Positions 15,669 to 27,274 of a stretch of 52,727 nt of DNA are shown here, one piece after another; position 1 is the stretch's first letter; every line of letters begins with the position of its first letter. The position numbers and the translations under genes were made by a program. The notes under the pieces were generated by a model. It was given only the letters and a program-made list of their open reading frames with translations, did not search any database and was not told the DNA's origin. The DNA is from Glaciozyma antarctica PI12. Taxonomy: Eukaryota > Basidiomycota > Microbotryomycetes > Kriegeriales > Camptobasidiaceae. The DNA is taken from assembly GCA_002917775.1 (NCBI GenBank), contig KZ627160.1, forward strand, positions 336,408-389,134, given 5' to 3'.

Positions 15669-16630
15669 ATGTCTTTTTTCTCCTCTTTCGCCCGTTCCTT
15701 CGCCCGAGCGGCATTCCCCTCTTTTCCCCTCGCATTCTGTCGGCAGGTCCGCACGGAAGTCGCGAGTGCGAAAGCCCTCAAGAGACTGCGGCAGGCCCGC
15801 ACCGACCAGGCTGTCGGCGTTTCCATCTTTGCGGCTTTCGCGCTGGGGTTCTCCAGCTTGGGGCAGTTGATGACGGCGGTGAGGATGCAGATGGAGAGGA
15901 GGGAGAAGGCGGAACTTGATGCGGATTGTCAGGCGGTGTTGTGAGTTTCGTTTCGGGCGCGAGGGCGAGGAAGGAGCTGATGCTGTTTCGCGATTCCAGA
16001 ATGCTTACACAGGCGGAAAGGCTCGTCGAGGAGTGGACTACTGAGAAGCGTATCGCTTTCCGCCGCGACGCAGCTTCGGCGTTCAGCGAGTGAGTCCCCT
16101 CCATCACCCTCCTCCCAACCTCGCCAACTCTTTCCATCCAGCATCGTCGAAACCCACGCCATCGACACCGACCTAAGCTCCGACTGCCCCATCGACGGCG
16201 GCGACATCTCCTCCGCCCAAGCCTTCCAGTTCCGTCCCTCCCTCTCTCCCTCGGCTCTCTCGCTAACTCTCTTCTCAGGTTCCACAACCTCGCCGTCCTC
16301 AGAGATTCCAACATCGATAACCACCTTTTCGAAGGCAGCTACACCGTCGACGGGATTGACCTCTCGTACCGCTTCGAAGGCAGCGTCGACTTCCCCTCCA
16401 CCGTCGCAGAGCGTTTCGCAGCGTACGTCCCTCCCCTCTCCTCCCTTCCCCATCTTCTAACTCCTTGATTACGTAGGCGCTGCTCTGCGATTGAACAACG
16501 TAGTTTGAGGCCGTATGCGTACGTCAAGCGGCAGGCTCCGACGACGAAGCGGGCGCCTCGAGTCGGGTGCTCGAGTAGCGTGCAGTGGAAGGAGCATTGG
16601 GCCAAGGCGGAGGACGTGCGCTTTGTCTGA
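15669..16630 (+). CDS. Unrecognised protein with mitochondrial-type presequence and one membrane segment
   Basis: I do not recognise the family. The start is ATG 15669. The N-terminus (MSFFSSFARSFARAAFPSF) is rich in Ser, Arg and Phe without acidic residues, like a mitochondrial presequence. A hydrophobic segment at about residues 48-70 (VSIFAAFALGFSSLGQLMTA) would span a membrane. Later exons read MLTQAERLVEEWTTEKRIAF, VETHAIDTDLSSDCPIDGGD, FHNLAVLRDSNIDNHLFEG, SYTVDGIDLSYRFEGSVDF and a basic tail AYVKRQAPTTKRAPRVGC, ending at TGA 16628-16630. Four introns fit the local rules. The consistent spliced frame and codon use support a real gene. A mitochondrial role is inference from the N-terminus only. 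Confidence 0.65.
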
Positions 16631-16915
16631 GCTTGAGAGGAAGGTGATATAGACACTTGGAATCCGATCTCGCTGGCCGAGGTTGAGGCGAAATGGGTCT
16701 GAGGAGAGCTTTGGGAGAGACTGGAGAGGGCGCCGAAAGTGAGCAGAAGCGAAGCAGATTCGGCGCAGATTCGGCGCAGTAGATAAAGAGCAGAGGAAGT
16801 TTGAGAGAAAGCAGAGTGTCGTCGTCGGCGTCTTGACCAAGCGATCCGCATGTTCGCCCTGCTCTATCCCACCCGCACGATCTACGAAACCCAAGTTTAA
16901 GCCAACTGCCTTCTA

Positions 16916-18033
16916 TCACGACCTTCGCAAGGCATCCGAATCTTTCAAAAACGACGGCACAGACTCCCTGCCACGTAAACGGCATCAGCGACAACTCTTC
17001 GCACGGAAGCAGCCCCACTCACTCGTGCTCACGAAACACCGCGTCAACACCGAACGTCTCCTTCAACGCCTGCCACGAGTCTTCCGGAAACGAATCCCTC
17101 ATATCCTCCCTCATATCCACCCTCCACCAGACCCATCCCTCTGCTTTCCCGATCCAATTGTATCGTCATCGTCGAAAGCGCCAAAAGGAAGCTTGGGTCC
17201 TTCATGTCCAGCGCGAGAGTGTGGAGGGAGAGCGGGAGGTCGGGAAGAGGGTGGGTTTCTTGTGCGCCGAGAGAGAGGCGAAGGAGGGAGGTGCAGAGGG
17301 GGATGAGGGGGAGGAACGAGTCGCAGGATTTGCCGAGGTGGAGGTGCTGGAGGCGTGGAGCGATGTGGAGGAGAGGCGAGGAGGAGGACATGACGAGAGG
17401 GTAGGAGATGAAGAGATTGGTGAGGAGATGTAGAGATAGGCGAGGGTAGTGAGAGGAGTCGAAGAGGGATGAGGGGAGAGAGGCGGATTGGAGGCAAAGG
17501 GTCGTGAGGTGGAAAGAGGGGACGACGGGGTGGAGGAAGACCTTGTGGAGGTTTTCGAAGATGAGGGTTGTGAGATCTGGGGGTAAGAAGGAGAGCATCA
17601 GCGCTGATCGCAAGAACCGCCACGCGACAGACGTACCCTCCAAACTCGCGAGTGAGAACGCTGCGGGATCCAAAGGCCTCACGCCGCAGATGGTGAGCTT
17701 CTGCAATCCCTTGCTAGCCTTCAAGAGCTCTCGCATCTCGTCCGACCTGATCCCCTCGTCCCACAAACTCTCCCCGTCGATCCGCATTGAACGCGTCAGG
17801 AACCTCGCCTCCGGAGGTACTTGCAGCCACTGTTGTGAAGCGGAGCTCTTGGTCAAGTGCGCATCTCGCCATAGGAGGGATTGGCAGGGGTAAACCCAGG
17901 CGTGCGCGACCAGGGAGAGGGAGAGGAGGGGCGAGTGGCGGCGTTGGGGAGTTTCTGGGTGTGCGACGGGTTCGAGGCTGAGGGCGATGACGTGGTAGAC
18001 GATTTCGGGTGGTAGGGAGCTGAAAGACGCCAT
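16916..18033 (-). CDS. F-box-like / leucine-rich protein with an apparent frame change
   Basis: The N-terminus MASFSSLPPEIVYHVIALSL matches the opening of fungal F-box-like proteins, probably SCF substrate adaptors. It is followed by leucine-rich segments (LQKLTICGVRPLDPAAFSL, HLTTLCLQSASLPSSLF, APRLQHLHLGKSCDSFLPL, TSLLRLSLGAQETHPLPDL). An in-frame 60-nt intron lies near 17575-17635. Near 17160 the frame appears to change by one base with no usable splice sites. The downstream frame reads WVWWRVDMREDMRDSFPEDS, then FGVDAVFREHE, a good intron (GTGAGT donor near 17026) and a last exon ESVPSFLKDSDALRRS, stopping at 16916-16918. Without a frame change the protein would end at 17044 with an unlikely tail. 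It is divergent from PAN3, 279 bases away. Confidence 0.65.
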
Positions 18034-18312
18034 AGTCGAGCTGTTGAGGTGGAGATTAGCTCGCTCGCCGTCAGCCTGAGAGGGACCCCAAGACGCACAT
18101 GCTGGGAGGGAAGCTGTGGAGGAGCAGAGGGGAGCCCGCCGGCGTCGAGTGAGCTGGCTGAAGTCGCTTGGGACTTTGCAGACCTTGAAGCAGAGTTTGG
18201 AGGAGAGGTAGGAGGAAAAGAGAGCGAAAACGTCGTCGAGCATCCAAACATCCTCCTGGGCCTGGCCTGGGCCGAACCAGGTCTTCCTCCCTCCGCCTAC
18301 CTCGACGTCTCG
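18034..18312. promoter_or_regulatory. Bidirectional promoter interval, F-box gene / PAN3
   Basis: 279 bases between two divergent start codons. No specific motif was identified. The spacing implies shared regulation or insulation of a housekeeping gene. Confidence 0.35.
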
Positions 18313-21160
18313 ATGGCAACTTACTCGGCAGCGATACCAATCCTACGACCACCAACTGCTCCCCCGAGCACCAACACCTCCCCCTCCACGACCGCCGCCC
18401 AGCTCCCTTCCTCGCCATCCGGCAAGCGCAACAAGCAGCTCTGCAGGAACGTCCTCATCTACGGCCAGTGCCGCTTTGAGGATAAAGGCTGCCTTTACGG
18501 TCACGACCTGGTACGTGGCGCGTTTCCTTGGCCTCCGCGAGGAGCGGCCTGTGAGGCGACGACCTACGCGTCGTCCCCTCACGTCCCCTCAATCTCACGA
18601 GCTGACTCCCCTGCTCGCTCCCCTGCAGAACGATCCTGCGCCCACCACTCCTACTCTCCTCACGTACGCGCCTTTCCCCGCGCCTCAACTCCTCGCGCGA
18701 CTGCTGACCTCGACGCCGCTCCAGCGCCTCCTCAACCCCCTTCTCCGTCGCCGGAGCCGCCAACGCAGCCGTCTTTGTCCCCAACTTTGGCGGTCCACTC
18801 AGTGCCAATGGTTCTGCTTCTGTAAGCGCACCGCCGTCGGTGGGAGGAAGTATGGGAGTTGGCGCGCAGGAGTTTGTGCCGAGGCGAGTCGAGACGTGAG
18901 TGTGCTCTCCGTAGGCTGGAAGAAGAGGGACTGAGATAGATCGCCTGTGCAGTCCAGCGCTTTCAGACGACATGGCGTTCTATTCGCCCACGCCGCCACC
19001 TGGGACGAACGCTGGTGCAGTCAAGCCGATGACGGATGCGGGACACGCGCAGGACCACGGCGGCGAGCTGGCAGAGTACTACGACCAGGCTATGGATCTT
19101 GTGAGTCGTCCGCTTTCCTGGAGATGTCGGTGGAGCTGATGGAGCCTTGTTCGCAGAACGGCGAGTACGCGATGCACCAGCAGCAGCTCGAGATGCACCA
19201 CCAGCAACAGCTCCAGGAGCAGCAGATGCGCCATCCAGATCAGCAAGCGCACTACGATTACAACGCGTCGAATCCCTCAGGCGTCGGATCCTCCTACTAC
19301 CCCTCGCAGCCGTTCTCCCGCCAACCCGTTCGTCCTCCCGCTCCCTCCTTCAGCCCCCGCTCACGCTCTCCCCACAGCTCCAATACCACCACTACCACCC
19401 CGCCCCTACCCACTCTCTCGCCCCCGCCCAGTCCTTCTTTCTCCCTCCCTCGCTGCACGTCTCCCTCACCGCGAAATCAGAGGCGACGCACGCGACGCCT
19501 GCGGTGGATATGAAGCTTCCTGAGGAGGTGGGAGGCTATCATGGACTCATGCCATTGGACAAGGGCGGGGAACGCGAGGCGGGCGGATGGGCGGGGTACC
19601 GGAGCTGGGTGTATAAGGCTTGGAAGGGGGATGGGAGGGCGTACGCGCTCAGGAGGATCGAAGGTGCGTGTTTCGAGGCGTGGTTGGGTGGAAGGAGGGA
19701 GCTGACGAGTGTGGGAGCAGGGTTCCGATTACAGCATGAACCTGCGATCGCGGTGGTCGAGAAGTGGTCTCGCGTGCGGCATCCTGGCCTAGTCTCGGTT
19801 CGAGAAGCGTTCACGACGCGCGCGTTCGGGGATCACTGTACGTCGTCGTCCTTCCTCTTCGCTCATGAAAGCCGCTGAACACGACACGCACGCAGCGATC
19901 ATCTTCGTGTACGACTTCCACGCATGCTCCACGACCCTCTACGAAGCGCACCTCTCCCCCCTCTCCGCCCTTCCTCCGAACCCGTGGTCCCACCCCTCAC
20001 ACCTCCAGCACTCTCACGCGCCCTTCCGCTCTCGTCACCCCATTCAACTCGGCGTAGCGAGCGCAGGAGGCGCAGGAGCTGGGATCGCGGAGAGGGTCTT
20101 GTGGAGCTACATCGTTCAGATTGGGAGCGTGATCAAGGCGGTTCATAATGCGGGACTGGCGGTCAGGAACCTCGAGGTCAATCGGATCCTGGTGACGGAA
20201 ACGAATCGGGTGCGAATAGGTGGATGTGGGGTACTGGATGTGCTGGGATGGGATGGCGGAGGATGTGCGGGGTACCAGGTTCGTCCTCTCCCTTTCTTGC
20301 TGTTCAGGAAGATAAGCTGATGCATGAGGAGAGTAGCAGGATGACCTACTCTCATTCGGCAAGCTCATCATCGCCCTCGCGTGCGGCTCGACCAGCAGCG
20401 TGCACAACCTCCCCAAATCGGTCGACCACATCTCGCGCGTCTACTCGGCAGACCTCAAGAACGTCGTTCTCTACCTGCTCTCCAAGCCTGGACCTCGGAA
20501 GACGGTCGAGGAGGTACTGACGCTCATGGGCGGGCGGGTGTCGGATGATCTCAACGCGGCGTTCTCGTGAGTTCGCCTTTTTCGAGGGAGGAAGAATGGA
20601 GCTAATGCGTGAGCAGGGCGGAGGATACGCTTGAGGCGGAGCTCATGCGCGAGCTGGAGAACGGTCGGCTTGTCAGGCTGTTGACCAAGTTCGGCTTCAT
20701 CAACGAGCGACCAGAGTTAGTCCCGCTTTCGGCTCAGAGAGGGGCGCTAGAGCTGACTCTTCCTCATTCAAAGGTTCGACCACGATCCCCGTTGGGCGGA
20801 GACGGGAGATCGGTACATCATCAAGCTGTTCCGCGACTTCGTCTTCCACCAGGTCGATGAGAATGGTCGGCCAGTGACGGACCTCTCGCACGTCCTCACG
20901 GCGCTCAACAAGGTGCGTCCTTCGTCTTCTTTGCAGCCTTTTGGGAGCAGGAGAGCTAACGGGAACGTGTGGGTGTAGCTCGACGCCGGCGTGGACGAGA
21001 AGATCATGCTCGTTTCACGGGACGAGCAGAGCTGCCTGATCGTTAGTTATCGCGAGGTACGGCTTCTCGCAACGGTATTCTCGCGTCGTTACGAAAACTG
21101 ATGACTGTACGACAGGTAAAGAACTGTATCGAGACGGCCTTTTTGGACCTGTCGCGTTGA
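18313..21160 (+). CDS. PAN3: PAN2-PAN3 deadenylation complex subunit PAN3
   Basis: Regulatory subunit that recruits the Pan2 nuclease to poly(A)-binding protein for mRNA tail shortening. The start is ATG 18313 ([18 protein letters not shown]). An N-terminal CCCH zinc finger is visible: [20 protein letters not shown] then GH. A linker with [15 protein letters not shown] and EFVPR follows, then a Gln/His-rich stretch. The pseudokinase begins around [20 protein letters not shown] and includes [40 protein letters not shown] and [16 protein letters not shown]. It lacks the HRD and DFG catalytic residues, as known for PAN3. The coiled coil and C-terminal knob follow ([49 protein letters not shown]), ending [11 protein letters not shown] at TGA 21158-21160. 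About eleven exons. Confidence 0.94.
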
Positions 21161-21403
21161 GGGGTCGAAAGCAGAGCCTAGCCTATTGCAAGGATGAGCT
21201 GGCTGCGGGGTGCGCAAACTTGGAGTAGCTTATTCGTTTGCATTTCTGCTGTTCTCTGAACGCCCATTCAATGAAGAAACTCAGCGACAAACGAGGCCAG
21301 AGCGCGAAGGGAGCTGCCAGCCTGAGGTCGTTTGCCGCCCGCGCCACTCATTAGCTCTTGCCTTCACTCCACTCGCTCAGCTCAGTCTTCGACTCGTTCA
21401 GCC

Positions 21404-24400
21404 ATGTCGGACGCCCCTCCACCACCAAGGTCGCCACGGCATCACTCTCACTCGCGTCCCACAGTCGACCGGACGCCTCACGCTCGAGCCAAAACGTCCT
21501 CCTCGACCCCTTCGACCTCGTTCACGCCCACGTACGCGCACTCGTTCGACCTGGCCAACTACCTCCAGTCCACTTTCATCCCTTCCGTCGTCCCCACTCC
21601 CGAGGAGTACGAGGCCAAGGAGGCTGCGAGGCAGTACCTGGAGAAGCTTGCGGAGCAGGTCTCGCCGGGCGCAAAGCTCTTGCCGTTTGGGTGCGTGGTA
21701 CCGCCTCTCTAGGCCGGCAAGGGAGGGAGGGAGCTAACGGTTTACTGGCGTTGTTCGTTTTTGCAGCTCGATGGCGAACGGGTTCGCACTCAAGAACTCT
21801 GGTGAGCCGTTGACGAGGAGGTACCGGCTCGCGAGCGCACTTGGCTGATTTCTCCTCTCCCTGGGACTGCAGATATGGACCTGTGCTGCGTACTGAGCAA
21901 GAATGCACCACTGCGGGCGCCGGCGGAGCTCGTGGAGATTCTCGGACGACTGATTGAGCAGGGTCCGTCGCCTCCCTACCGCTGCCTCTTCGCCGGGTCA
22001 AGCTCACGCGTGCGTTTTGCAGAGACCAACTTCCAGGTCAAGATGCTCTCTCGAGCGCGGATACCCATCATCAAGCTCAACATCCCGCCGACTGCGACGG
22101 TCCCGTTCGGCATGGCCTGCGATATCGGCTTCGAGAACCGTTTGGCGCTCGAGAACACGCGCCTACTCCTCACCTACGCCATGATTGATCCGCGATTAAG
22201 AACGATGGTTCTCTTCCGTGCGTTACATTTGCTTGCGAGGGAGGGAACAGCTGATTGAGACACGCTACCTGCCACAGTCAAGGTCTGGACGAAGCGAAGA
22301 AAGATCAACAACCCCTACCTCGGAACTCTGAGCTCCTACGGCTACGTGCTCCTCGTTATCCACTTTCTCACTCACGTCAAGTCGCCTCCCGTCCTCCCGT
22401 GAGTCGCTCTCCCCGCGCGACCTCTGCAACAACGCTCATTCCTCGTTCGAACCCTCAGCAACCTCCAACGCATGCACCCTCCTCGCCCCACCCACCTCGA
22501 AGAGCTCGAGTTTGACGGCAACGACATCTCCTTCTTTGACGACCTCGAGGCCCTGCCGCGCATCTGGCAGACGCAAAACCAGGAGAACGTTGGCCAGCTC
22601 CTCATCGACTTCTTCCGCTACTTCACCAAGGACTTTATGTACAACCAAGATGTTGTTTCGATCAGGAGCGAAAAGGGGACGCTTCCCAAGGAGATGAAGG
22701 GGTGGTACACGGATGTGAGTCTGAGCGCAGGAGCTGGGTGTTCAGGAGCTGATCGAGTTCCGCTTCGCAGGTCGACTACGATCCCGATGTCATCGTTCGG
22801 GACCTCCACAAGCTATGTATAGAAGTGAGCACTCGCTGGTGAAGATGGGAGGCGCAGGCTGACGTTTGTTGCAGGATCCGTTTCAGCTAGACTACAACGT
22901 CGCGAGGACCGTCACGCGAGACGGCTTGTACACCGTGCGTGCTTTTCTCGTTTCTCCCCCTACAGGCTCCTAAAACCCTTGCTACAGATTCGAGGAGAGT
23001 TCATGCGCGCCTACCGCCTACTCGGGAACCGACCAGCAGGGGACCTAATCGCGGGCCTCATCAACGACGTCTGCGACGAACGCGAAGACTTTCTCGTCCC
23101 TCACCCTACCGACCTCGACCGACCGCGGCAACCCCTCTCCTCGCCGTCGCTCAGCACCCTCTCCCCGCATGACCACAACGACGATCCCTCACCCGGCGAT
23201 GAACGACTTCCGGATATGGGCCGCCCTGAATGGCGTGAATGGAGGGACGGGGCTGGGCGTGGGGAACGTCGACCCGAGGGCGTTCGCACGGGGAGGACCG
23301 ATGGATACGGCGGTGGCGATGAACGGAAACGGAGGAGGGCTCGACGAGGCGTGGATTCCCGTCTCGCCGACAACTGGCTACGGCTCTCTCCAACCTTCCG
23401 CGACGCATCACCATTCCCTCCCTCGACGACCTCCAAGTCAGCCGTCTCAGCAAGCCTACGCCCACTCCCAGCCCGCCTCCAAGGCTTGCTCGCCTCCGTC
23501 ACTCGAACGCCGCGTCTCCTGGGACGGCTCAGGGACCTCGACCGGGACGACTCAGAGCACCAGCTACGACCTCCACCGGTTCTTCCAGAACCAGCCCGGC
23601 GACGTCCCGCCCGAACCTCGAGCGAACCTCACCGCGCCGTCGAGCCCCGACTTTGGCTCAGCGAACTACTACACGTCGTTCAGCGACAGCGGCTACGGCG
23701 GACCTGGACGATCACATTATCGCTACTCGGGGATCCCGGACGGTCGTGCAGCCTCGATGGGCCCTCGGCACGGCGGCTCGCTCCCTCGAAGTCATCACTC
23801 GAGCATGCCGCCCGTCCCCATCTTCCCCGAGGAGGATCGCGAGGTCGTCGCCATGGCCAACTCGATTCGATTCGGCAACTTCCCCACTCCACATCCTCAC
23901 GCCTACCCCTACGCTTCCTCAAATCCTCCCTCGGCGTACGGGACGATCCACTCGAGTCCGGCCAACAAGTCGCTCACGACGTTCGGCCTCGTCGACGAGG
24001 AGGACGAGGACACGGACAGCGAGGCGCGAGGACGGAAAGCGATGCAGGGACTCTCGAGGAGCGAGCAGGACGATTTCGTCGAGTTTGGGATGCGGCCGAG
24101 AGGGAGGAGCGTCCCGCACGTCCGGATGGGCGCAGACGGACGCGAGTCGATCCTCTTTGGCGAGATCTCGGTCGTCCTGCCTCGTGCTCCCGACGACGAG
24201 ATCCCTCCTGTCCCTTCGCTGGCGGCGACGTTGCCGGAGACGACGAACGGGGTCCCGCACGAGGAGGACGAGGAGAGCAGGAGGTCGCGAGGGACGACGC
24301 TCGTTTCGGACGCGCTGGCTTTCGAAAGGCCTCCGGCTTCGGCTTGCCCCATTCCGACGTTCACCACTTCCCCTCCTACCCCCGTCAAGCTCTCCAGCGC

Positions 24401-24686
24401 CGCCTCCCCTAGCGTCCCCCTTCTCCCTTCTCCCCCTCCCTCGACCATGTCGGCCCTCTCATCAACACGACCGCCGGCACCGCAGGCGAACGGCTGGGCC
24501 GGCTCTCCCCCTCTTCCTCCTACCTCCTCTCCCTCCCCGACCTCGCCTTCGTCAGGATCCTTCGCAGGAGCACTGCGCTCGCCGCTCGCTGGACCGGAGA
24601 AGCAGCTCTCGAACGGGATCGCCAAGCTGCGGTTGTCGGACGCGCCGGAGGAGGAGAAGAAGCCGAAGGAGAAGCGGAAGCGATAG
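21404..24686 (+). CDS. Cid1-like non-canonical poly(A)/poly(U) polymerase
   Basis: Template-independent RNA 3' nucleotidyltransferase of the DNA polymerase beta superfamily (Cid1/TUTase group). The start is ATG 21404 ([16 protein letters not shown]). The catalytic domain shows [20 protein letters not shown], where FGS and DMD are the catalytic G-S and D-x-D, and a third acid in [19 protein letters not shown]. The central domain follows ([40 protein letters not shown]), then the PAP-associated part ([40 protein letters not shown]). A roughly 500-residue Ser/Pro-rich tail runs to AEEE-type lysine-rich KKPKEKRKR at the end. Between about 23100 and 23200 the frame of the catalytic part gives way to that of the tail with no convincing intron, suggesting a one-base frame change. 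Confidence 0.85.
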
Positions 24687-24921
24687 ACGAAGGGAGGAAC
24701 TTGGCGACGGTGGAGTTCGCACGGCGCGGGGGGTTCAGTCTTTCGTCCACCCCCCTTTTTTTCTTATGCCTTAGCCCATGACCTGTAGCGATGTCTCTTT
24801 TAATCGAGCGAGTTTGTAACGCTGGCTTATCTCGCTGGCTACTGGTTCGAGAGGCTGTCGCGAACGATCGCAGCGACCGAGCTTCGTACTTCTACTTCTC
24901 CTTCTACATACTTGCACAACT

Positions 24922-26552
24922 CTACGCATCCCTCATCACCTCTGCATCGCACGTCCACCCCCTCTCCGCATCCCCTCTCAACGCCCACAACTTCTCCCTC
25001 CTCAACAGATCCTCCTTCAACTTCCCCGTCGCATAATTCGCATGCACAACACAAGGCCTCACTCCCTCCTCCCTCGTCTTGCCGAAAAACCTGTTGCCAG
25101 GCGGAAAGACGTCGTACGGCAATGGCAGCGACCTCATCCTCTCCCACCGCTCCCCTGGCGCCGAGAGGGACGTCTGATCCGGCTCGAGAGCGGGGTTCGC
25201 ACAGACGTCGTGGTTCGCCTTGGCGAGGTCGACGCACGTCGATCCTCCCTCCCCCAATCCCGCGTTCTCCAACAGCGTCTCCAGATCATCGATTTGTCCC
25301 GAGCCGAGAGCTTCCATCCATTCGGGGTGCGAAGTCGAGGGGAGGAGTTGGATCGCCTGTTCGGCGAGGTAGATCGCTGGTCCTAGGGCTGTAGCTTGGA
25401 ACGAAGGGGCTTTTGCGCGAGAGAGGTACTGGATAGAATCGGGGGCGCTGGGGTCGAGAGAGGCGGATTGAGCGCGGCCGGTACGGAGGGAGGAGAGGAG
25501 CATGGAGATGTGGCAGAGGGCGATGTTGCGCCAGGCGAGTGCGCCGAGAGAGGCGGGATGAGAGGGGGGAGAGGAGAGGTGGGAGGTGTGGTCCGAGGTA
25601 CGCGTGTAGATGAAGCAGGCGCAGGGCATCGAGTAGGTGCCCCAGGCGTTCGAGGAGGTGGGAGCCATGTCGGGGGCGAAAATGAGGGAGGGGTGAGAGC
25701 CGAGAGGTCGGTAGGGATGAGTGAGGAAGGGGTTCGGGGAGGAGAGCCTGCGATGTGACCTAGTCAGCGATGAGCGCGAGGAGGAGAGGAGAACGCACCA
25801 GACTGCGTCGTTATCGACCACGAGCACTCCTCGCACCCCAACCCATTCCTCCTTCTCCATCGGTCCCTTCTCCCAATCATGCACCAACCTCCTCGCATAC
25901 TCCCGCCTCTCCTCCTCCTTCCTATCCTCCTCTTCGACCCTCTGACTCTCGACCAACGTTCCTACCAACGCGCTCACCGCCAAGCTTCGTTCGAGCATGA
26001 GCGACTGGTACTGAATCGATCCCCACCCAATCATCTCCTTCCGTAGATCCTTTCCTTTCTCGTTCGGCGGGAGGAGGAGCTCCATGAGTCGGAGATTAAG
26101 GAAGAGATCCTCCTCGCCTTTCGACATCCAGTCCTCCTCCTCCTCTCCGTCCAAGGGATTCGATTTAAGAAGCCAAACCACCACCCCAAGCTCCGCCAGT
26201 TCCTCCGCAAACGCCTCGTCGCTCGTAACGACGAGGAATTTCGGAACATCCTCGTGCGGCCTCGGCGAGGGACTAGTGCCCCACAGAGCTTTGTACCGCA
26301 GGAAGCACATCCAGTTATAGAGAAGGGGCTTGAAGGCTGGTGTGGCGGTGGTGAGGACGAGAGTGTGAGAGGTGCAGGAGAGTAGCGAGTGAGGGTGAGG
26401 AGGGTTAGGAGAGTCGCGAGTGAGGTGTGGAGGGTTTGGAGAGAGGTGTGAGGGGTGAAGAGAGGGTAGTGCGTCGTGTTGGAGGTCGTGGCGGAGGTGG
26501 AGGGAAGGAGGAGGAGAGAGAGAAGGGAGAGGAGGGTGGTGGGGAGGTGCAT
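24922..26552 (-). CDS. Secretory nucleotide-diphospho-sugar transferase-like protein
   Basis: Reads as a glycosyltransferase of the nucleotide-diphospho-sugar transferase group. Conserved stretches: SHTLVLTTATPAFKPLLYNW, KFLVVTSDEAFAEELAELGV, SIQYQSLMLERSLAVSALV, then GVLVVDNDAVW with a D-x-D-like metal site, SNAWGTYSMPCACFIYTRTS, YDVFPPGNRFFGKTREEGVR and CVVHANYATGKLKEDLLRRE near the end. One in-frame 51-nt intron lies at about 25749-25799. ATG 26552 gives a signal peptide or anchor (MHLPTTLLSLLSLLLLPSTS), so a Golgi/ER location is likely. That frame and the downstream frame differ by one base around 26340-26420 with no AG available for splicing. The alternative start at 26580 keeps one frame but has no signal sequence. 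The stop is TAG 24922-24924. Confidence 0.72.
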
Positions 26553-26580
26553 CGTTCAAGGACGGTCGATGGATCGTCAA

Positions 26581-27274
26581 GGTGGAGCTGGGAGTTGGCC
26601 AGAGAGGATCAGCACCCCCCTTGATCTCGGTTGATTGAGCCGTGGCAGCTCGGCCAGATTAGCTCCTCCATCCCTCCTCCCGCAGCTCCATCCCTAAGCC
26701 TCCCCACCTCAACCGTCCATCGACTCAGCCGTTCTCTCCCTCTCCTCCCACGTACAGCACAGCGCAGAGCGTTCCGTACCTTCGCGGTTTACCAGTTGAG
26801 CGGCCAGCGCCTATCCGAATCAAGCAGCTGTCGAGGAGAGAGACGAGCCGGGGAGTGGAGAAGTGGGGGAGGTTCGAGAGCGTCCTCCAGTCCAGCGAGC
26901 GGCGGGATCCTACTGAAGGAGCGTTCGGCGTGAGGACTGAGCTGGCGCGCGAGGGCTGAGACGCCGATGGAGGGAGGAGGACGATGAGGTTTGCATACAC
27001 TCGACCGCGAGGTTCGAGGCTCCTCTCTTCTCGCTCTTGCTTTCTTCATCTCACTCTCCGGATCTAGCTCAACATGGAGACAGAGGAGAGGAGCAGGAAT
27101 CACCCTTACGGCAACTTGAACAGCCTCTAGGGCTGGGTGAGACCAGGAACCTCCCCTCGCCAATCCCACCCGCTTCGCAAGAGCTTTCCCAGCCCACCGT
27201 CGCGCAAACAACCGCCCCCAGCTCCTTGCGATACCGCCTGCTGCACGCTCTTATATATCTTAAGCTCCCACACT
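26581..27274. other. Intergenic region, possible small ORFs
   Basis: About 700 bases between two minus-strand genes. A minus frame at 26789-27211 (140 codons, opening MFARRWAGKALAKRVG, basic like a presequence) and a plus frame at 26631-26933 overlap. Neither has a recognisable domain. I treat both as unsupported. The segment next to 26552 would be the promoter of the glycosyltransferase-like gene. Confidence 0.35.

Noticed and set aside
22979-24412. 477-codon plus frame through the Cid1-like gene
   Set aside because: Only its first part (the catalytic end) is real; beyond about 23200 it is an Arg-rich shadow of the tail frame.
26789-27211. 140-codon minus frame with a presequence-like start
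   Set aside because: No downstream conserved region and no supporting exon structure; kept only as a possibility in the intergenic note.
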